This document shows positions 9,814 to 18,471 of a DNA stretch of 64,000 nucleotides, piece after piece. The stretch is from Maribacter orientalis (GTDB lineage Bacteria; Bacteroidota; Bacteroidia; Flavobacteriales; Flavobacteriaceae): NCBI RefSeq assembly GCF_900109345.1, contig NZ_FNZN01000001.1, positions 379,883-443,882 of the forward strand, given 5' to 3'. Under the pieces are notes generated by a model. The model made no database searches. It had not been told where the DNA came from and was given only the letters and a program-made list of their open reading frames with translations. Every line of letters starts with the position of its first letter. Position 1 is the first letter of the stretch. Both the position numbers and the translations under genes were made by a program.

Positions 9814-12800
9814 TGATTGATTTTAAAAGGTAAGGAAATAATAAAGGTTGTTCCCTCACCTTGTTCACTTTCTACTCCTATCTCCCCACTATGTGCTTTT
9901 ACTATATCATAACTTAAGCTCAGTCCTAAGCCAGTGCCTTGGCCGGTAGGTTTGGTGGTGAAAAAGGGTTGGAATATTTTATCCACTATTTCTTTTGGGA
10001 TGCCGTTACCATTGTCCTTTACAGAGATTTCTATGGTGCTTTTTAGTTTTTTAGTGCTAACGGATACGGTAGGTTTAAAGACCTCATCTTTAGATGCTTG
10101 CTTCCGTTCGTTGCTCGCATAAAAGGCATTGGTGATTAAGTTTAAGATTACTCTGCCCATATCTTGTGGTAGTACATTAATAGTGCCTATGCTTTCATCA
10201 AAATCGGTTTCTAGAGTGGCATTAAAGCTTTTGTCTTTTGCCCGTAAACCGTGATAGGCTAGTCGTAAGTACTCATCTGCCAAGGCATTGATGTCCGTGG
10301 GTTCTTTGGTGCCACTGCTGCTTCGGCTGTGTTGCAACATCCCTTTTACAATACCATCAGCACGCTTGCCATGGTGGTTGATCTTCTCTAGGTTTTGTTT
10401 GATATCCAGCGAAATAGCCTTGGCTTCTTCAAGATCCCCTTTATCCAATTCTTCGTTCATTTCATCAATAAGTTCGTTACTTACTTCAGAAAAATTATTG
10501 ACGAAATTGAGCGGGTTTTGTATTTCATGCGCAATGCCTGCGGTTAACTCACCCAGACTTGCCATTTTTTCAGATTGGATGAGTTGCTTTTGGGTAGCTT
10601 GGAGAATGGAAAGAGCTTCTTCGGCACGTTGTTTCTCTGTTTTTAGTTGGCTGAGGTTTTGCTCTGCTAGTAGGGCTTGGGCTTCGGCTTTCTGCAAATC
10701 TAGAAAACGGATATACGTCTGTTCAAATACTCTGGCAAAGCGAATGAAAATATCATGTGCTTCAGGACAGTGTTCATAAGTGATAAACATAAGATTGCCA
10801 TGCGAGAAATTGGCAAGATGGTGAATCTGGAAGGTTGGAATTGGGTAGCCAGCCTGAGCCCGTTTTTCGAAGATTTCTTTAATCCCGGGAAGGGTTTGGA
10901 AATATCGATAGTGTGTTTCCAATGCGTTTCCTTCAAGCACATCTATAAAAAGCTTATCGCCCCTGTCCCTTGATTCCTTAAAGTGAATGAAGGCAGCTTC
11001 TTCCGTGAGCGGTATTTTGTAACCTTTCAGAATACCCCCATCGGGGCTGCCCATGTAAGAAGTAAAAACAGTATCCTCTTTTTCCCAAATATTAAACCCA
11101 CAGCTCCATGGCGGTACCCCCAACATTTGTATTTGCTGAAACAACAGAGCAGATGTATCGTTCAATTCAGTACTGTGCTGCATAGCCATGGTTCTCGATC
11201 TGACTCTTTCCAGTGCTGCTTCAATCTGAGCTTCTCTAGCTTGAGCTTCTGCTTTTTGGAGGTCTAGGAATCTTGTATATGTTTGTTCGAAGACTTTGGC
11301 GAAGCGTTTGAAAACATCATGAGCCTCAGTATAAGGCTCATAAGTAATGAACATTAGGTAACCTTGTGAGAAAAAGGCACAGTGTGAAATTTGAAATTTT
11401 GGCATTTCAAACCCGGAAGTCAAAATATTTCCCAATGTTTTTTTAGAGCCGGGAAGGTTAAACATATAGGTGTAGGTTTCCTCAAGCTCTTGTCCGCCTG
11501 ACTCCATCACAAACAGCTCTTCGCCACGCTGCCTGGCTTCGGAGATTCTTATGAAGAATGGATTTTCTGTGAGTGGTGTTGTAAATGGAGGTTGAAGAGC
11601 ACCATCAACTGCGCTCATCCATTGGGTTACGGCTTTTTCATCCTTCTCAAAAATATTAAATCCGCAGGCCCAAGGACGCATACCTAAAGTTTGCATTTGT
11701 TTAAACATATCAATGGCTGTATCAGCCAATTCTGTGCTATTCTGCATAGCCATTGTTCTGCTTCTTACCCGTTCCAATGCAGCTTCAATTTGAGCTTCCC
11801 TAGCTTGGGCCTCTGCTTTTTGCAAGTCTAGAAAACGGGTATAGGTTTGTTCGAAGACCTTGGCGAAGCGCTTGAAAATATCATGCGCATCGGGAACCGG
11901 TTGTAGAGTAATGAACATGAGGTAACCCTTTGAAAAATAGGCGCAATGAATAATTTGATACGTAGGAAAAGAAACCCCGGCGTCACTTAAATTTTTTACT
12001 TCTGGGATAGTTTTTAAATACTTATAATGGTCTTCAAGTTCCTTTCCTTTCTGTTCTAGTATAAATAATGATTCTCCTCTTTTTTCTGCTTCGAAAAAAA
12101 GGAGATATACATCTTCGGCAGAATTTGTTTTAAAAGGCGGTTGAAGTCCATATGTGCTGGCCATCCACGCAGTAGCGGCTTTTTTATCTTCATCCCAGAT
12201 GTTAAAGCCACAAGCAAATGAATTTATGCCTAGCTCTTCTATTTGTTGAAATAGAAGCATAGCAGTATTCCTTAACTCATCACTGCGTTGCATGCCCATT
12301 GTACGACTTCTCACTTTTTCTAGAGCAAGTGCAATCTCTACTTCACGTCTTTGTTTTTCTGCTTTCTGTAAGTCTAAAAATCGACGATGCGCCAAGTCAA
12401 ACGCACCCGCAAATTTTACCAATATTTCGAGGTCTTCTTTCGGTGGATTTTCAACAACACCCGGTAGACTATAACCTATTTCTCCGTGAGTTGTACGTGC
12501 CATGATAAAAGTTAGACCGCCAATATGCCGAATATCATCATGAGTGGGGGCTTGAGGGTCTACTTGTTTAAAATCACCAAGGGTAATCATCTTATCCACA
12601 TAGTCTATTGCAGATTCTGCATCCATTGTATAGATGACCATGGGGTCGGTACTTTTTTCCCAATTGGCCAACAAGGGAATTTTCCCATGAATATGCCTCG
12701 GTAGTTCCATCACCATACCAATGCGGGTACCATCGCCCGAGGTCATGGCTTTCTCATATTTATCAGTTAACCACATCATATGCCAGAAATATTGTGCCTC

Positions 12801-13427
12801 GTGACCTAATTTTAGAAATTCAGTTCGTAAGGTCACCACTACATCTAACAGGTCTTCAGAACTAGTCATCGCCAAAGCCTTTGCACGGATACGTTCTAAG
12901 GATCCCTCAATTTCAAGTTCTTTATTCTTTTCTTCTAATTCTACGGTTCGTCTTTGAATGGCTTCCCGTAATTCTAAATTCTCTTTAGTGATTTGATTAA
13001 AGCCTATGGTTTCTCCGTCTTGAGCTTTACTATCTGGCGTAGAATAATGCTGATATACAAAATGCCAACCGTCCTCATTCTGCTCTAGTATATTACTGAA
13101 ACGAAATCGACCGTAAAAACTCCAATCGTTTCCATTTAAAAACCAGGCATCGAATAAGTGGGTAATAAATACCAGTTCCCCAAATTGTTCTATGATTTTA
13201 GTTTCATTACGTAGTTGGGTCTTTCCGGCTAATTGTTCGGCAGTAGCTTTAAAGAAATTTGTGGTGTCTTTTCTAGTTAGAAATTCTTCATTATTGGTAG
13301 AGCCAATAAAACGAAAGGAGTTGTCAAAATAGGAGTCATAGGTTTTAACATCGCCATTTAAGTAACTATGCAGCCACTTATGATAAACATCTAATACTGT
13401 GGCCTCAATCGTTTTGGTTGGTTTCAT
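9804..13427 (-). CDS. Cytosolic sensor histidine kinase with SnoaL-like domain and four sensory repeats
   Basis: About 1207 residues from ATG 13427; an earlier in-frame ATG at 13466 would add 13 residues but sits almost on a possible -7 box (13470-13477), so I prefer the internal start. There is no signal peptide or membrane helix. Order: NTF2/SnoaL-like domain (first ~140 residues), coiled coil, then four repeats of about 190 residues, each opened by a helix of the type ALERVRSRTMAMQ and closed by FAKVFEQTYTRFLDLQKAE; repeats 2-4 share CGFNI, the first is divergent (LERIRAKALAM). Then HisKA (GIAHEIQNP) and a complete HATPase domain. It heads the run of kinases and regulators, so the relay has one cytosolic and two envelope inputs. 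The repeats resemble GAF/PAS-like modules common in Bacteroidota kinases, but I cannot name a Pfam family or ligand. Confidence 0.88.
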   Translation of the reverse strand: MKPTKTIEATVLDVYHKWLHSYLNGDVKTYDSYFDNSFRFIGSTNNEEFLTRKDTTNFFKATAEQLAGKTQLRNETKIIEQFGELVFITHLFDAWFLNGNDWSFYGRFRFSNILEQNEDGWHFVYQHYSTPDSKAQDGETIGFNQITKENLELREAIQRRTVELEEKNKELEIEGSLERIRAKALAMTSSEDLLDVVVTLRTEFLKLGHEAQYFWHMMWLTDKYEKAMTSGDGTRIGMVMELPRHIHGKIPLLANWEKSTDPMVIYTMDAESAIDYVDKMITLGDFKQVDPQAPTHDDIRHIGGLTFIMARTTHGEIGYSLPGVVENPPKEDLEILVKFAGAFDLAHRRFLDLQKAEKQRREVEIALALEKVRSRTMGMQRSDELRNTAMLLFQQIEELGINSFACGFNIWDEDKKAATAWMASTYGLQPPFKTNSAEDVYLLFFEAEKRGESLFILEQKGKELEDHYKYLKTIPEVKNLSDAGVSFPTYQIIHCAYFSKGYLMFITLQPVPDAHDIFKRFAKVFEQTYTRFLDLQKAEAQAREAQIEAALERVRSRTMAMQNSTELADTAIDMFKQMQTLGMRPWACGFNIFEKDEKAVTQWMSAVDGALQPPFTTPLTENPFFIRISEARQRGEELFVMESGGQELEETYTYMFNLPGSKKTLGNILTSGFEMPKFQISHCAFFSQGYLMFITYEPYTEAHDVFKRFAKVFEQTYTRFLDLQKAEAQAREAQIEAALERVRSRTMAMQHSTELNDTSALLFQQIQMLGVPPWSCGFNIWEKEDTVFTSYMGSPDGGILKGYKIPLTEEAAFIHFKESRDRGDKLFIDVLEGNALETHYRYFQTLPGIKEIFEKRAQAGYPIPTFQIHHLANFSHGNLMFITYEHCPEAHDIFIRFARVFEQTYIRFLDLQKAEAQALLAEQNLSQLKTEKQRAEEALSILQATQKQLIQSEKMASLGELTAGIAHEIQNPLNFVNNFSEVSNELIDEMNEELDKGDLEEAKAISLDIKQNLEKINHHGKRADGIVKGMLQHSRSSSGTKEPTDINALADEYLRLAYHGLRAKDKSFNATLETDFDESIGTINVLPQDMGRVILNLITNAFYASNERKQASKDEVFKPTVSVSTKKLKSTIEISVKDNGNGIPKEIVDKIFQPFFTTKPTGQGTGLGLSLSYDIVKAHSGEIGVESEQGEGTTFIISLPFKINQWS
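10225..10377. repeat. Kinase-module repeat, copy 2 (pairs with 6575-6727)
   Basis: Direct-repeat partner of 6575-6727, at an exact offset of 3650 bases, encoding the segment around LRAKDKSFNA and the region between H box and N box. Recombination between the two copies would delete or duplicate one kinase unit. Confidence 0.85.
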
Positions 13428-13466
13428 AGTTTGGTCGGTACTGCTGTTGAAATAGAAAAATGCCAA

Positions 13467-13794
13467 CTAAAAACATACGTATAGTTATCTAGGGGGCGTT
13501 TCTAATTTTAAAAAAAAACTAAAAAATCAATACGTATTATTCATGATCCATTTGATGACACGGCATAACTTGACCTTTTAAATTACTAGTGGGGGAACTT
13601 TGTACCTGTTTAAATTAAGAAAATTAGCTTTAAGTTTTACTTTAAGTACAGGAGATTTTTATACGGAGTAAGGGTTATTTGATAAATTGGCGAAAAATAC
13701 TACAGGATATGATTTTATTTGAATGCTTTAGCTTTGAAGATGCATATAGCTCTTCTCTTAAAATAATTTGAGATCTATAAATTCATTTAAATAT
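13467..13794. other. Intergenic region upstream of the kinase run
   Basis: About 330 AT-rich bases with no gene. The minus strand at 13470-13477 reads TATGTTTT, one base off a flavobacterial -7 box, but no clear -33 TTG accompanies it. I see nothing else I can support. Confidence 0.3.
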
Positions 13795-14130
13795 TTAATA
13801 CAAGATATTGTCAAGTATTTTATTCAAATATTGTTCTGAGGCTGTGAATTTTTTATCTGAACGGAAGAGTTCATAGAGTTCCTTTTTTAAATCCGACAAT
13901 TCCATCTGACTAAATTCGAGCACACCGATTGAAGCTTCTATTTTTTCAAAGCTGGTATCCTCATCATCCTTTTTAAATTCTTGGTAGAGTGATGCAAACG
14001 TGGCGCTATCTGTTTTTTGCTTTATCATATCAATCTCTATTTGGGTCAGTTCTGAATCTGCCTGCGCACACAATAATAACAGATAGACCTTAAGTTCATT
14101 CTTTGACCAATTTTTACTTGAGTTACTCAT
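13795..14130 (-). CDS. Small helical protein, TerB-like
   Basis: 111 residues, all predicted helical and acidic, without signal peptide or membrane helix. The segment LKVYLLLLCAQADSELTQIE followed by EIDMIKQKT resembles the opening helices of TerB-type domains (hydrophobic helix, A.AD..., E...I), which occur in tellurite-resistance and phage-response proteins and also widely as free-standing proteins. The TerB match is a pattern impression and could be wrong. It stands alone, divergent from nothing and upstream of the kinase run on the same strand, with 328 bases between them, so it is probably a separate transcript. Confidence 0.6.
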   Translation of the reverse strand: MSNSSKNWSKNELKVYLLLLCAQADSELTQIEIDMIKQKTDSATFASLYQEFKKDDEDTSFEKIEASIGVLEFSQMELSDLKKELYELFRSDKKFTASEQYLNKILDNILY

Positions 14131-14444
14131 TGTTTTGTTTTTTTTTTATTTTGATTATTGTTTTTTTCGAGAGCTCCAATATTACATGATTATTAATTAT
14201 AACATGTATCTTCTATGACATAGATCAAAATAGAGAAATACAGAATCAATTATATATACCAAAATGTTTGCTTTGGTTTTACTTGCCGGAGTATTTGAAA
14301 GAACTAAAAATACTATTGTTAAAAAACCAAAATCATCAATTGCCATATAAATTAAATTGCTATAAAGTCGATGTGCTAAGAATCCCGTTTTAAAGATTTT
14401 TGTTATACTCTAAATTAATTTATATTATTGAATTCTTATTAAAG

Positions 14445-14472
14445 AAGACCCGAAAATATACATTTGGGTCTT
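14445..14472 (-). terminator. Possible hairpin terminator
   Basis: AAGACCC at 14445-14451 pairs with GGGTCTT at 14466-14472, with extra A/T pairs toward the loop, and on the minus strand is followed by a short T-rich run. It would end transcription coming from the decayed methyltransferase and the RidA gene. Weak, because the stem is short. Confidence 0.35.
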
Positions 14473-14540
14473 ACAAATATTGGTCAGTTTGGTAAATAGT
14501 TAATTCAAACAAATACTGAAATCAATTTAATTTTTTTAAA

Positions 14541-14897
14541 TCATTTACATGTAATTACTGCACTTGTTGGCCCCGTAAGCTTGATACTAGAGATTTCTTG
14601 AAAACAAACTTCTTTTGATAATATGCTAAAATCTGCAGCCAAAAATAGTACCCTTCTGATATTTCGATAAGCCTTTTTAAAGACATCAGCAATCTAAAGG
14701 AATTTTTATTTCGATTATCATCAATTTTATTTTCAAATGTAATTAATGCTCCAATTTTAGGAAATACGGCATATGCCTTGTTAATTACATTTTTTTATTT
14801 TCAGTGCCCCAACCAAGATGAATGTTGCCCATGGTAATGACATCTGCTTTAGGGAATTTGATTTTTAAAAAATCTCCTGACACCACTTTTACTCTGC
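14541..14897 (-). pseudogene. Decayed SAM-dependent O-methyltransferase (C-terminal fragment)
   Basis: Read on the minus strand, three frames together give the C-terminal part of an acetylserotonin-type O-methyltransferase: RVKVVSGDF...FPKADVITMGNI and GWGTENKKM in the first frame, then after a likely one-base loss NKAYAVFPKIGALITFENKI and DDNRNKNSFRLLMSL in the second, then AADFSILSKEV and LTGPTSAVITCK before TGA at 14541-14543 in the third. At least two frameshifts make it non-functional. The N-terminal dimerisation half and the SAM-binding glycine loop are missing: the fragment begins exactly where the RidA-like gene ends, so a deletion or recombination joined the two. Family assignment rests on remembered motifs (GD.F, P.ADVI.MGNILHDW, IDD.R..N, LTGPTSA.IA.K). 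Confidence 0.8.
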
Positions 14898-15407
14898 TTT
14901 ATATACTTCTAATTCTATTTCAATCATCAATTCTGGCAATGCCAATTCTTTTACTCCAAGCCAAGATCCTGTTGGGAATTGTTTCGTATAGATTTCATTT
15001 CTATAAATGGCAGATTCCAAAAATTTAGGCATATTGGTAGTAAATACATTTTCTACGACGACATCATCAAATGTACAGTCATAATGCGCTAAGATTTTTT
15101 CCAAATCTGTATAACAATTAATCATTTGCTGTTCAAAATTTCCTATAGCTGTTGGATTTCCTTCATCGTCCATACTTACAGCGCCAGAGATTTTTATATC
15201 GTTTCCTATTCTAACGGCATGTGAATAACCATAGGCTTTTTCTACCTTTGGCCGAAGCAGGAAATATTCGGGGGCTTCAGATTCATCTTCTACTATTTCT
15301 ACCACTTTTTCCGTTACTTTTTCCTTTTGTGGTTGGTTACAACCAACCAGATTGATTGAGATCAGAATTACTATAATCCCAAACTTTAAAAATGATGTTT
15401 TTTTCAT
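14889..15407 (-). CDS. RidA/YjgF-family lipoprotein
   Basis: 172 residues. A lipoprotein signal peptide with lipobox LVGC, an acidic linker, then a full RidA-fold domain at about 50-172 (GYSHAVRIGNDIKISGAVS, the helix QQMINCYTDLEKIL, VVVENVFTTNM, and the closing LPELMIEIELEVYKAE). Cytosolic RidA proteins remove reactive enamines; a lipid-anchored, exported version probably does something else. The ending is normal for the family, although the next bases on the same strand belong to a broken methyltransferase. It lies 24 bases after a SnoaL-like gene and is probably co-transcribed with it. Confidence 0.85.
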   Translation of the reverse strand: MKKTSFLKFGIIVILISINLVGCNQPQKEKVTEKVVEIVEDESEAPEYFLLRPKVEKAYGYSHAVRIGNDIKISGAVSMDDEGNPTAIGNFEQQMINCYTDLEKILAHYDCTFDDVVVENVFTTNMPKFLESAIYRNEIYTKQFPTGSWLGVKELALPELMIEIELEVYKAE

Positions 15408-15431
15408 ATTTGCTTTTCTTTTTAGGTCACC

Positions 15432-15842
15432 CTATTTATTCGCTGCATCTGCCAATTGCTTAGTGTCAACATATTGTTGAAATGCTGCCACTTTTCCATT
15501 TTTCATGGTCCAAAGATGTGCTACTTGGGCATCGTATAGAGCGCCATTACTTTTCCTTTTAGCATCATATCGTAAAGTTGCAAGTACTTTGTCATTGTAC
15601 ATGTTATGTAGTTCAATTTCTTTGAGGTTAAAGTATTCATGTTCTTCCCCAAGTCGAGCAAATACGCCATTCAAAACGGCTTCCGGACCTATATATGGAT
15701 TGCCATCTGCCATGGCATTGCCCTCTGCTTCGTTCCATACCACTTTATCATCTAATAAACCCAATACTATTGGGATATCACCTTTTTCGAATGCTTTGTA
15801 CATACTGTCTATAATAGTTATATTTTGCATATTATTTTTCAT
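15432..15842 (-). CDS. SnoaL-like / NTF2-fold protein
   Basis: 136 residues, no signal peptide. The pattern is that of the SnoaL-like NTF2 fold: an N-terminal helix (MYKAFEKGDIPIVLGLLDDKVVW), PYIGPEAVLNGVFARL, then beta strands ending in LWTMKNGKVAAFQQYVDT. Such proteins are small cone-shaped barrels, some with hydrolase or isomerase activity and many without known function. It is followed after 24 bases by the RidA lipoprotein. The ORF may start at MKNNMQ or four codons later at MQNITI. The substrate is unknown. It is one of three SnoaL/NTF2-type proteins within 3 kb, and the cytosolic kinase nearby carries a fourth such domain. Confidence 0.85.
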   Translation of the reverse strand: MKNNMQNITIIDSMYKAFEKGDIPIVLGLLDDKVVWNEAEGNAMADGNPYIGPEAVLNGVFARLGEEHEYFNLKEIELHNMYNDKVLATLRYDAKRKSNGALYDAQVAHLWTMKNGKVAAFQQYVDTKQLADAANK

Positions 15843-16133
15843 GGTATTTTCTTTTGGTTATAATATTGATTCTTGTATTGGTAAAAAAACAGGCAGACTT
15901 TATATGTCAATAGATAAGTGGTTTGTTTATAATAATACTAAAATTGAAACTCATATAGTAACATAATTGATTCCCCCGTTATTTGTCTGCCTGTGATTAT
16001 TTTTATTTATTGGTATTTTGATTCATCAGTTTTACTAGCAAGAAAAACAGGTAATAGGTATACTTCTGCTTGTAGAAAATTGATGTTAGGTAGGTTTAAG
16101 TTTAATTGTTTATAAAAGTTCGGGTAGTTTAAA

Positions 16134-16655
16134 TTATTTAGTGGGCGGAGTTACCGTATACCCTTGTTTTGTCAATAAGCCGATATAGTCTAAATAATAA
16201 CGCATGGTCGTAATTTTACCGTCGACTATTAATGATGCAATATGGTAAGGTACAGGTGTTACAATTCCGGTATTGTTATTTTCAAGGGTGTTCACGCCCC
16301 AGGTAAGCAACCATTCCCCTTCGTTCCAATTATTTTCAACTTTTACCGGTAGATACAGGTCATTCGAAATACTATGTTTGTAGTTGGCAAGGCTATTGAT
16401 CCAGTAAGCCTTGTGTTTCGTAGTATTCAAAGAATCCAAGCCACCACCAAGACCATAAACCATGGCACCTTTGTTCATTAAAGCCGTAATACCTTCGGCA
16501 TCGGCATTTTGTAGCGCCGTTACGTACTTTTTTATTGTTTCGGTTGCGGTTTTCCCATTGTCGAATTCTAAAGACACTTTTGGCTCTTGTGCATTAGATA
16601 TACATAGAGTCAATGTTATGACAACCAAAAACAAGGTGCTTTTTAATCTTTTCAT
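16134..16655 (-). CDS. Secreted NTF2-like protein
   Basis: 173 residues with a cleavable signal peptide (hydrophobic run, then SNAQ at about residue 22). The mature part begins with a helix ATETIKKYVTALQNADAEGITALM, as in NTF2/SnoaL-like folds, followed by beta-rich sequence (WLLTWGVNTLE, YHIASLIVDGKI, MRYYLDYIGLLTKQGY). It is probably periplasmic. No catalytic residues can be assigned. About 290 bases separate it from the next SnoaL-like gene on the same strand, so joint transcription is uncertain. Confidence 0.8.
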   Translation of the reverse strand: MKRLKSTLFLVVITLTLCISNAQEPKVSLEFDNGKTATETIKKYVTALQNADAEGITALMNKGAMVYGLGGGLDSLNTTKHKAYWINSLANYKHSISNDLYLPVKVENNWNEGEWLLTWGVNTLENNNTGIVTPVPYHIASLIVDGKITTMRYYLDYIGLLTKQGYTVTPPTK

Positions 16656-16971
16656 AATTTATTGATTAATACTACTTTTTTAAATATTAAGTGGAGGAGC
16701 CGTTTTAAAGAAATCAATATTCCGTTTGAAATACAATTGGTTTTGGACGGATATGATTTTAAACAGTCCGAATAGCTCTTTTTATTTATCGAGGCTTTCG
16801 GCGAATGGATTTTATGTATAATAATTAAATGATGGTTTTCTATAATAAAATAGAGCGACGGAAATTAATCAGTACACAAAATAGGGGAGTGTACCAGATA
16901 CATATTAATTGTTCTGGTATTGTAACACGATTTACTACTCCTAAAAATTAATTTAGATTTACTTAATTACT
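16656..16971. other. Intergenic region, no gene seen
   Basis: AT-rich stretch of about 315 bases between the secreted NTF2-like gene and the peptidase E gene, both on the minus strand. I see no long open frame, no strong hairpin and no convincing promoter box. Confidence 0.3.
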
Positions 16972-17667
16972 TTAAGTTAAAATAGTGCTTGGTAAAAGTT
17001 GCTCTTCGATTTTGCCATCACCGTTGATATGCACGTAATAGGAATGATTTTGACTGTCTAAAGAAATAGAGGTATGTACAACCTCATCAATAAAATGAAT
17101 GGCAGAACGGTCATCACACGCATAACCATCGGATAGTTTACCTGTTACAATATTATTATGATATAAAGGTCTTCGAGAAGTTTCTGAATTATAATGCGGA
17201 CAATGACTTTTATCAATAAATGACATACCACCAACGATGCTTAATTCCTTAGGTCTTGAATCTGTTGTCCCACCATTAAACCAACATAAAGAACCAGCAC
17301 TACCGCCACCCATTACTACGCCATCATCATATGCTTTTTTGAGGGCAATATCAATGCCTTGCGCTTTCCATATTGCCAACATGTTTAGGGTGTTTCCGCC
17401 GCCAACGACAATAGCATCCATTTTTGAAATGATCTCATTGAACGATTCTTTTTGATCATAAGAATTTATCCATACGCTCATCACATGTGGAACCACGTTA
17501 ATTTGCGAACAGACGTCATAAAATGAGTTGATGTAATCTTGATCTTCCCCACTGGCGGTAGGAATAAAACACAGGTTCGGTTTGTTCTTACCTGTAGTCT
17601 CTGCCATGTACTTTAAAAAAGGTACGGTATGTCTACCACTACCATAAATTAAAAGCTGTCTTTTCAT
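16972..17667 (-). CDS. Peptidase E-like (S51 family) type 1 glutamine amidotransferase-fold protein
   Basis: 231 residues, cytosolic. The signature is GGGSAGSLCWF, in which the Ser between Gly/Ala residues is the S51 nucleophile, preceded by AIVVGGGNTLNMLAIW that places ligands around the active site. Other conserved pieces are the start LLIYGSGRH, LCFIPTASGE and a late DGYACDDRSAIHF. Dipeptidase E cleaves Asp-X dipeptides; related proteins split other small peptides, for example cyanophycin dipeptides. No cyanophycin genes are nearby. It stands between two SnoaL/NTF2-like genes on the same strand but with gaps of 80 and 316 bases. Confidence 0.85.
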   Translation of the reverse strand: MKRQLLIYGSGRHTVPFLKYMAETTGKNKPNLCFIPTASGEDQDYINSFYDVCSQINVVPHVMSVWINSYDQKESFNEIISKMDAIVVGGGNTLNMLAIWKAQGIDIALKKAYDDGVVMGGGSAGSLCWFNGGTTDSRPKELSIVGGMSFIDKSHCPHYNSETSRRPLYHNNIVTGKLSDGYACDDRSAIHFIDEVVHTSISLDSQNHSYYVHINGDGKIEEQLLPSTILT

Positions 17668-17748
17668 AAAGACAAATTAATTCATTCAAAACTAAAAGGA
17701 TGCTATACAACTACTATTTTTTTAAACTTTTTGAATTGACATATTTTT

Positions 17749-18285
17749 TTACTCCATAATTGGGGAGGAAATCGAATAGCCCCACTCCTCCAATAGACCT
17801 AAATTATCAAAGAAAATTGACTCGTGTACAATATGGCCTTTATCATCAAAAGTTAAGATACTTATACCCTCGGTATGTCCAATTTTTCCGGTTGGGGGTA
17901 TGTCTCCAAACATTCCTGTGTTTGTACCAGTGCCTATCCAATTAACGTATGTTCTATTTCCAACCACGTTTATTTCTTTATCCACCATTTTAAAATCTGG
18001 CATTGCTCTATGCCAAAACTGCATCGATTCGAAAAGCTCGCGCTGATTTGCCGATAGTATTTCGCCATTTACATTACGTACCAATTTATCTATGGTAATC
18101 ATCTTAAGCAAAACAGTATCATTATCACTCCATGCACTTAAATAGGTTTTTGTGGCCTTTTTTAAAGATGTTTCTGAAGTGCTGATTTTGGATAAACCCT
18201 CCTTAGTTTCAAGGGAATTTGTATCCTTACATGAAAAGAATAATGATACTAGTATTGCGAACAAGTTGAATTTAAGTTTTTCCAT
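17749..18285 (-). CDS. SnoaL-like lipoprotein
   Basis: 178 residues. The signal peptide ends at a lipobox FFSC, then comes a SnoaL-like NTF2 fold: KATKTYLSAWSDNDTVLLKMI, FWHRAMPDFKMVDKEINVVGNRTYVNWIG, GKIGHTEGISILTFDDKGHIVHESIFFDNLGLLEEWG. The W.G.gTnTG...G..PTGK and the closing E.....D..gl..QlG-type pattern match the ester-cyclase/SnoaL branch. It should be an envelope lipoprotein. It is divergent from the TPR histidine kinase on the plus strand, with about 190 bases between them, so both promoters lie in that gap. Confidence 0.82.
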   Translation of the reverse strand: MEKLKFNLFAILVSLFFSCKDTNSLETKEGLSKISTSETSLKKATKTYLSAWSDNDTVLLKMITIDKLVRNVNGEILSANQRELFESMQFWHRAMPDFKMVDKEINVVGNRTYVNWIGTGTNTGMFGDIPPTGKIGHTEGISILTFDDKGHIVHESIFFDNLGLLEEWGYSISSPIME

Positions 18286-18471
18286 GATGGACTTTTTCCA
18301 AAAACTTCATTATTTTAAAGGAAAGGATAAACAATTGAATTAATAGGTAATAATGGATAAGTAGTAGCATATCTTGTCCGAACGAGCTAATTTATCGATC
18401 GAGAGTTACTGACTAGAATGTTGTACATTTAGTGAAAGCTCATTTTCCCTCAATGAGAATCAACTTGCAAA

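Noticed and set aside
10288-10779. A 163-codon plus-strand open frame inside the first histidine kinase
   Set aside because: It is antisense to the HisKA domain; the same antisense frame recurs at 6638-6871 because the kinase DNA is duplicated.
2548-13466. Hybrid two-component (HTCS) polysaccharide-utilisation regulators
   Set aside because: None of the kinases has a receiver or AraC domain, and no SusC/SusD or glycoside hydrolase genes are in the window.
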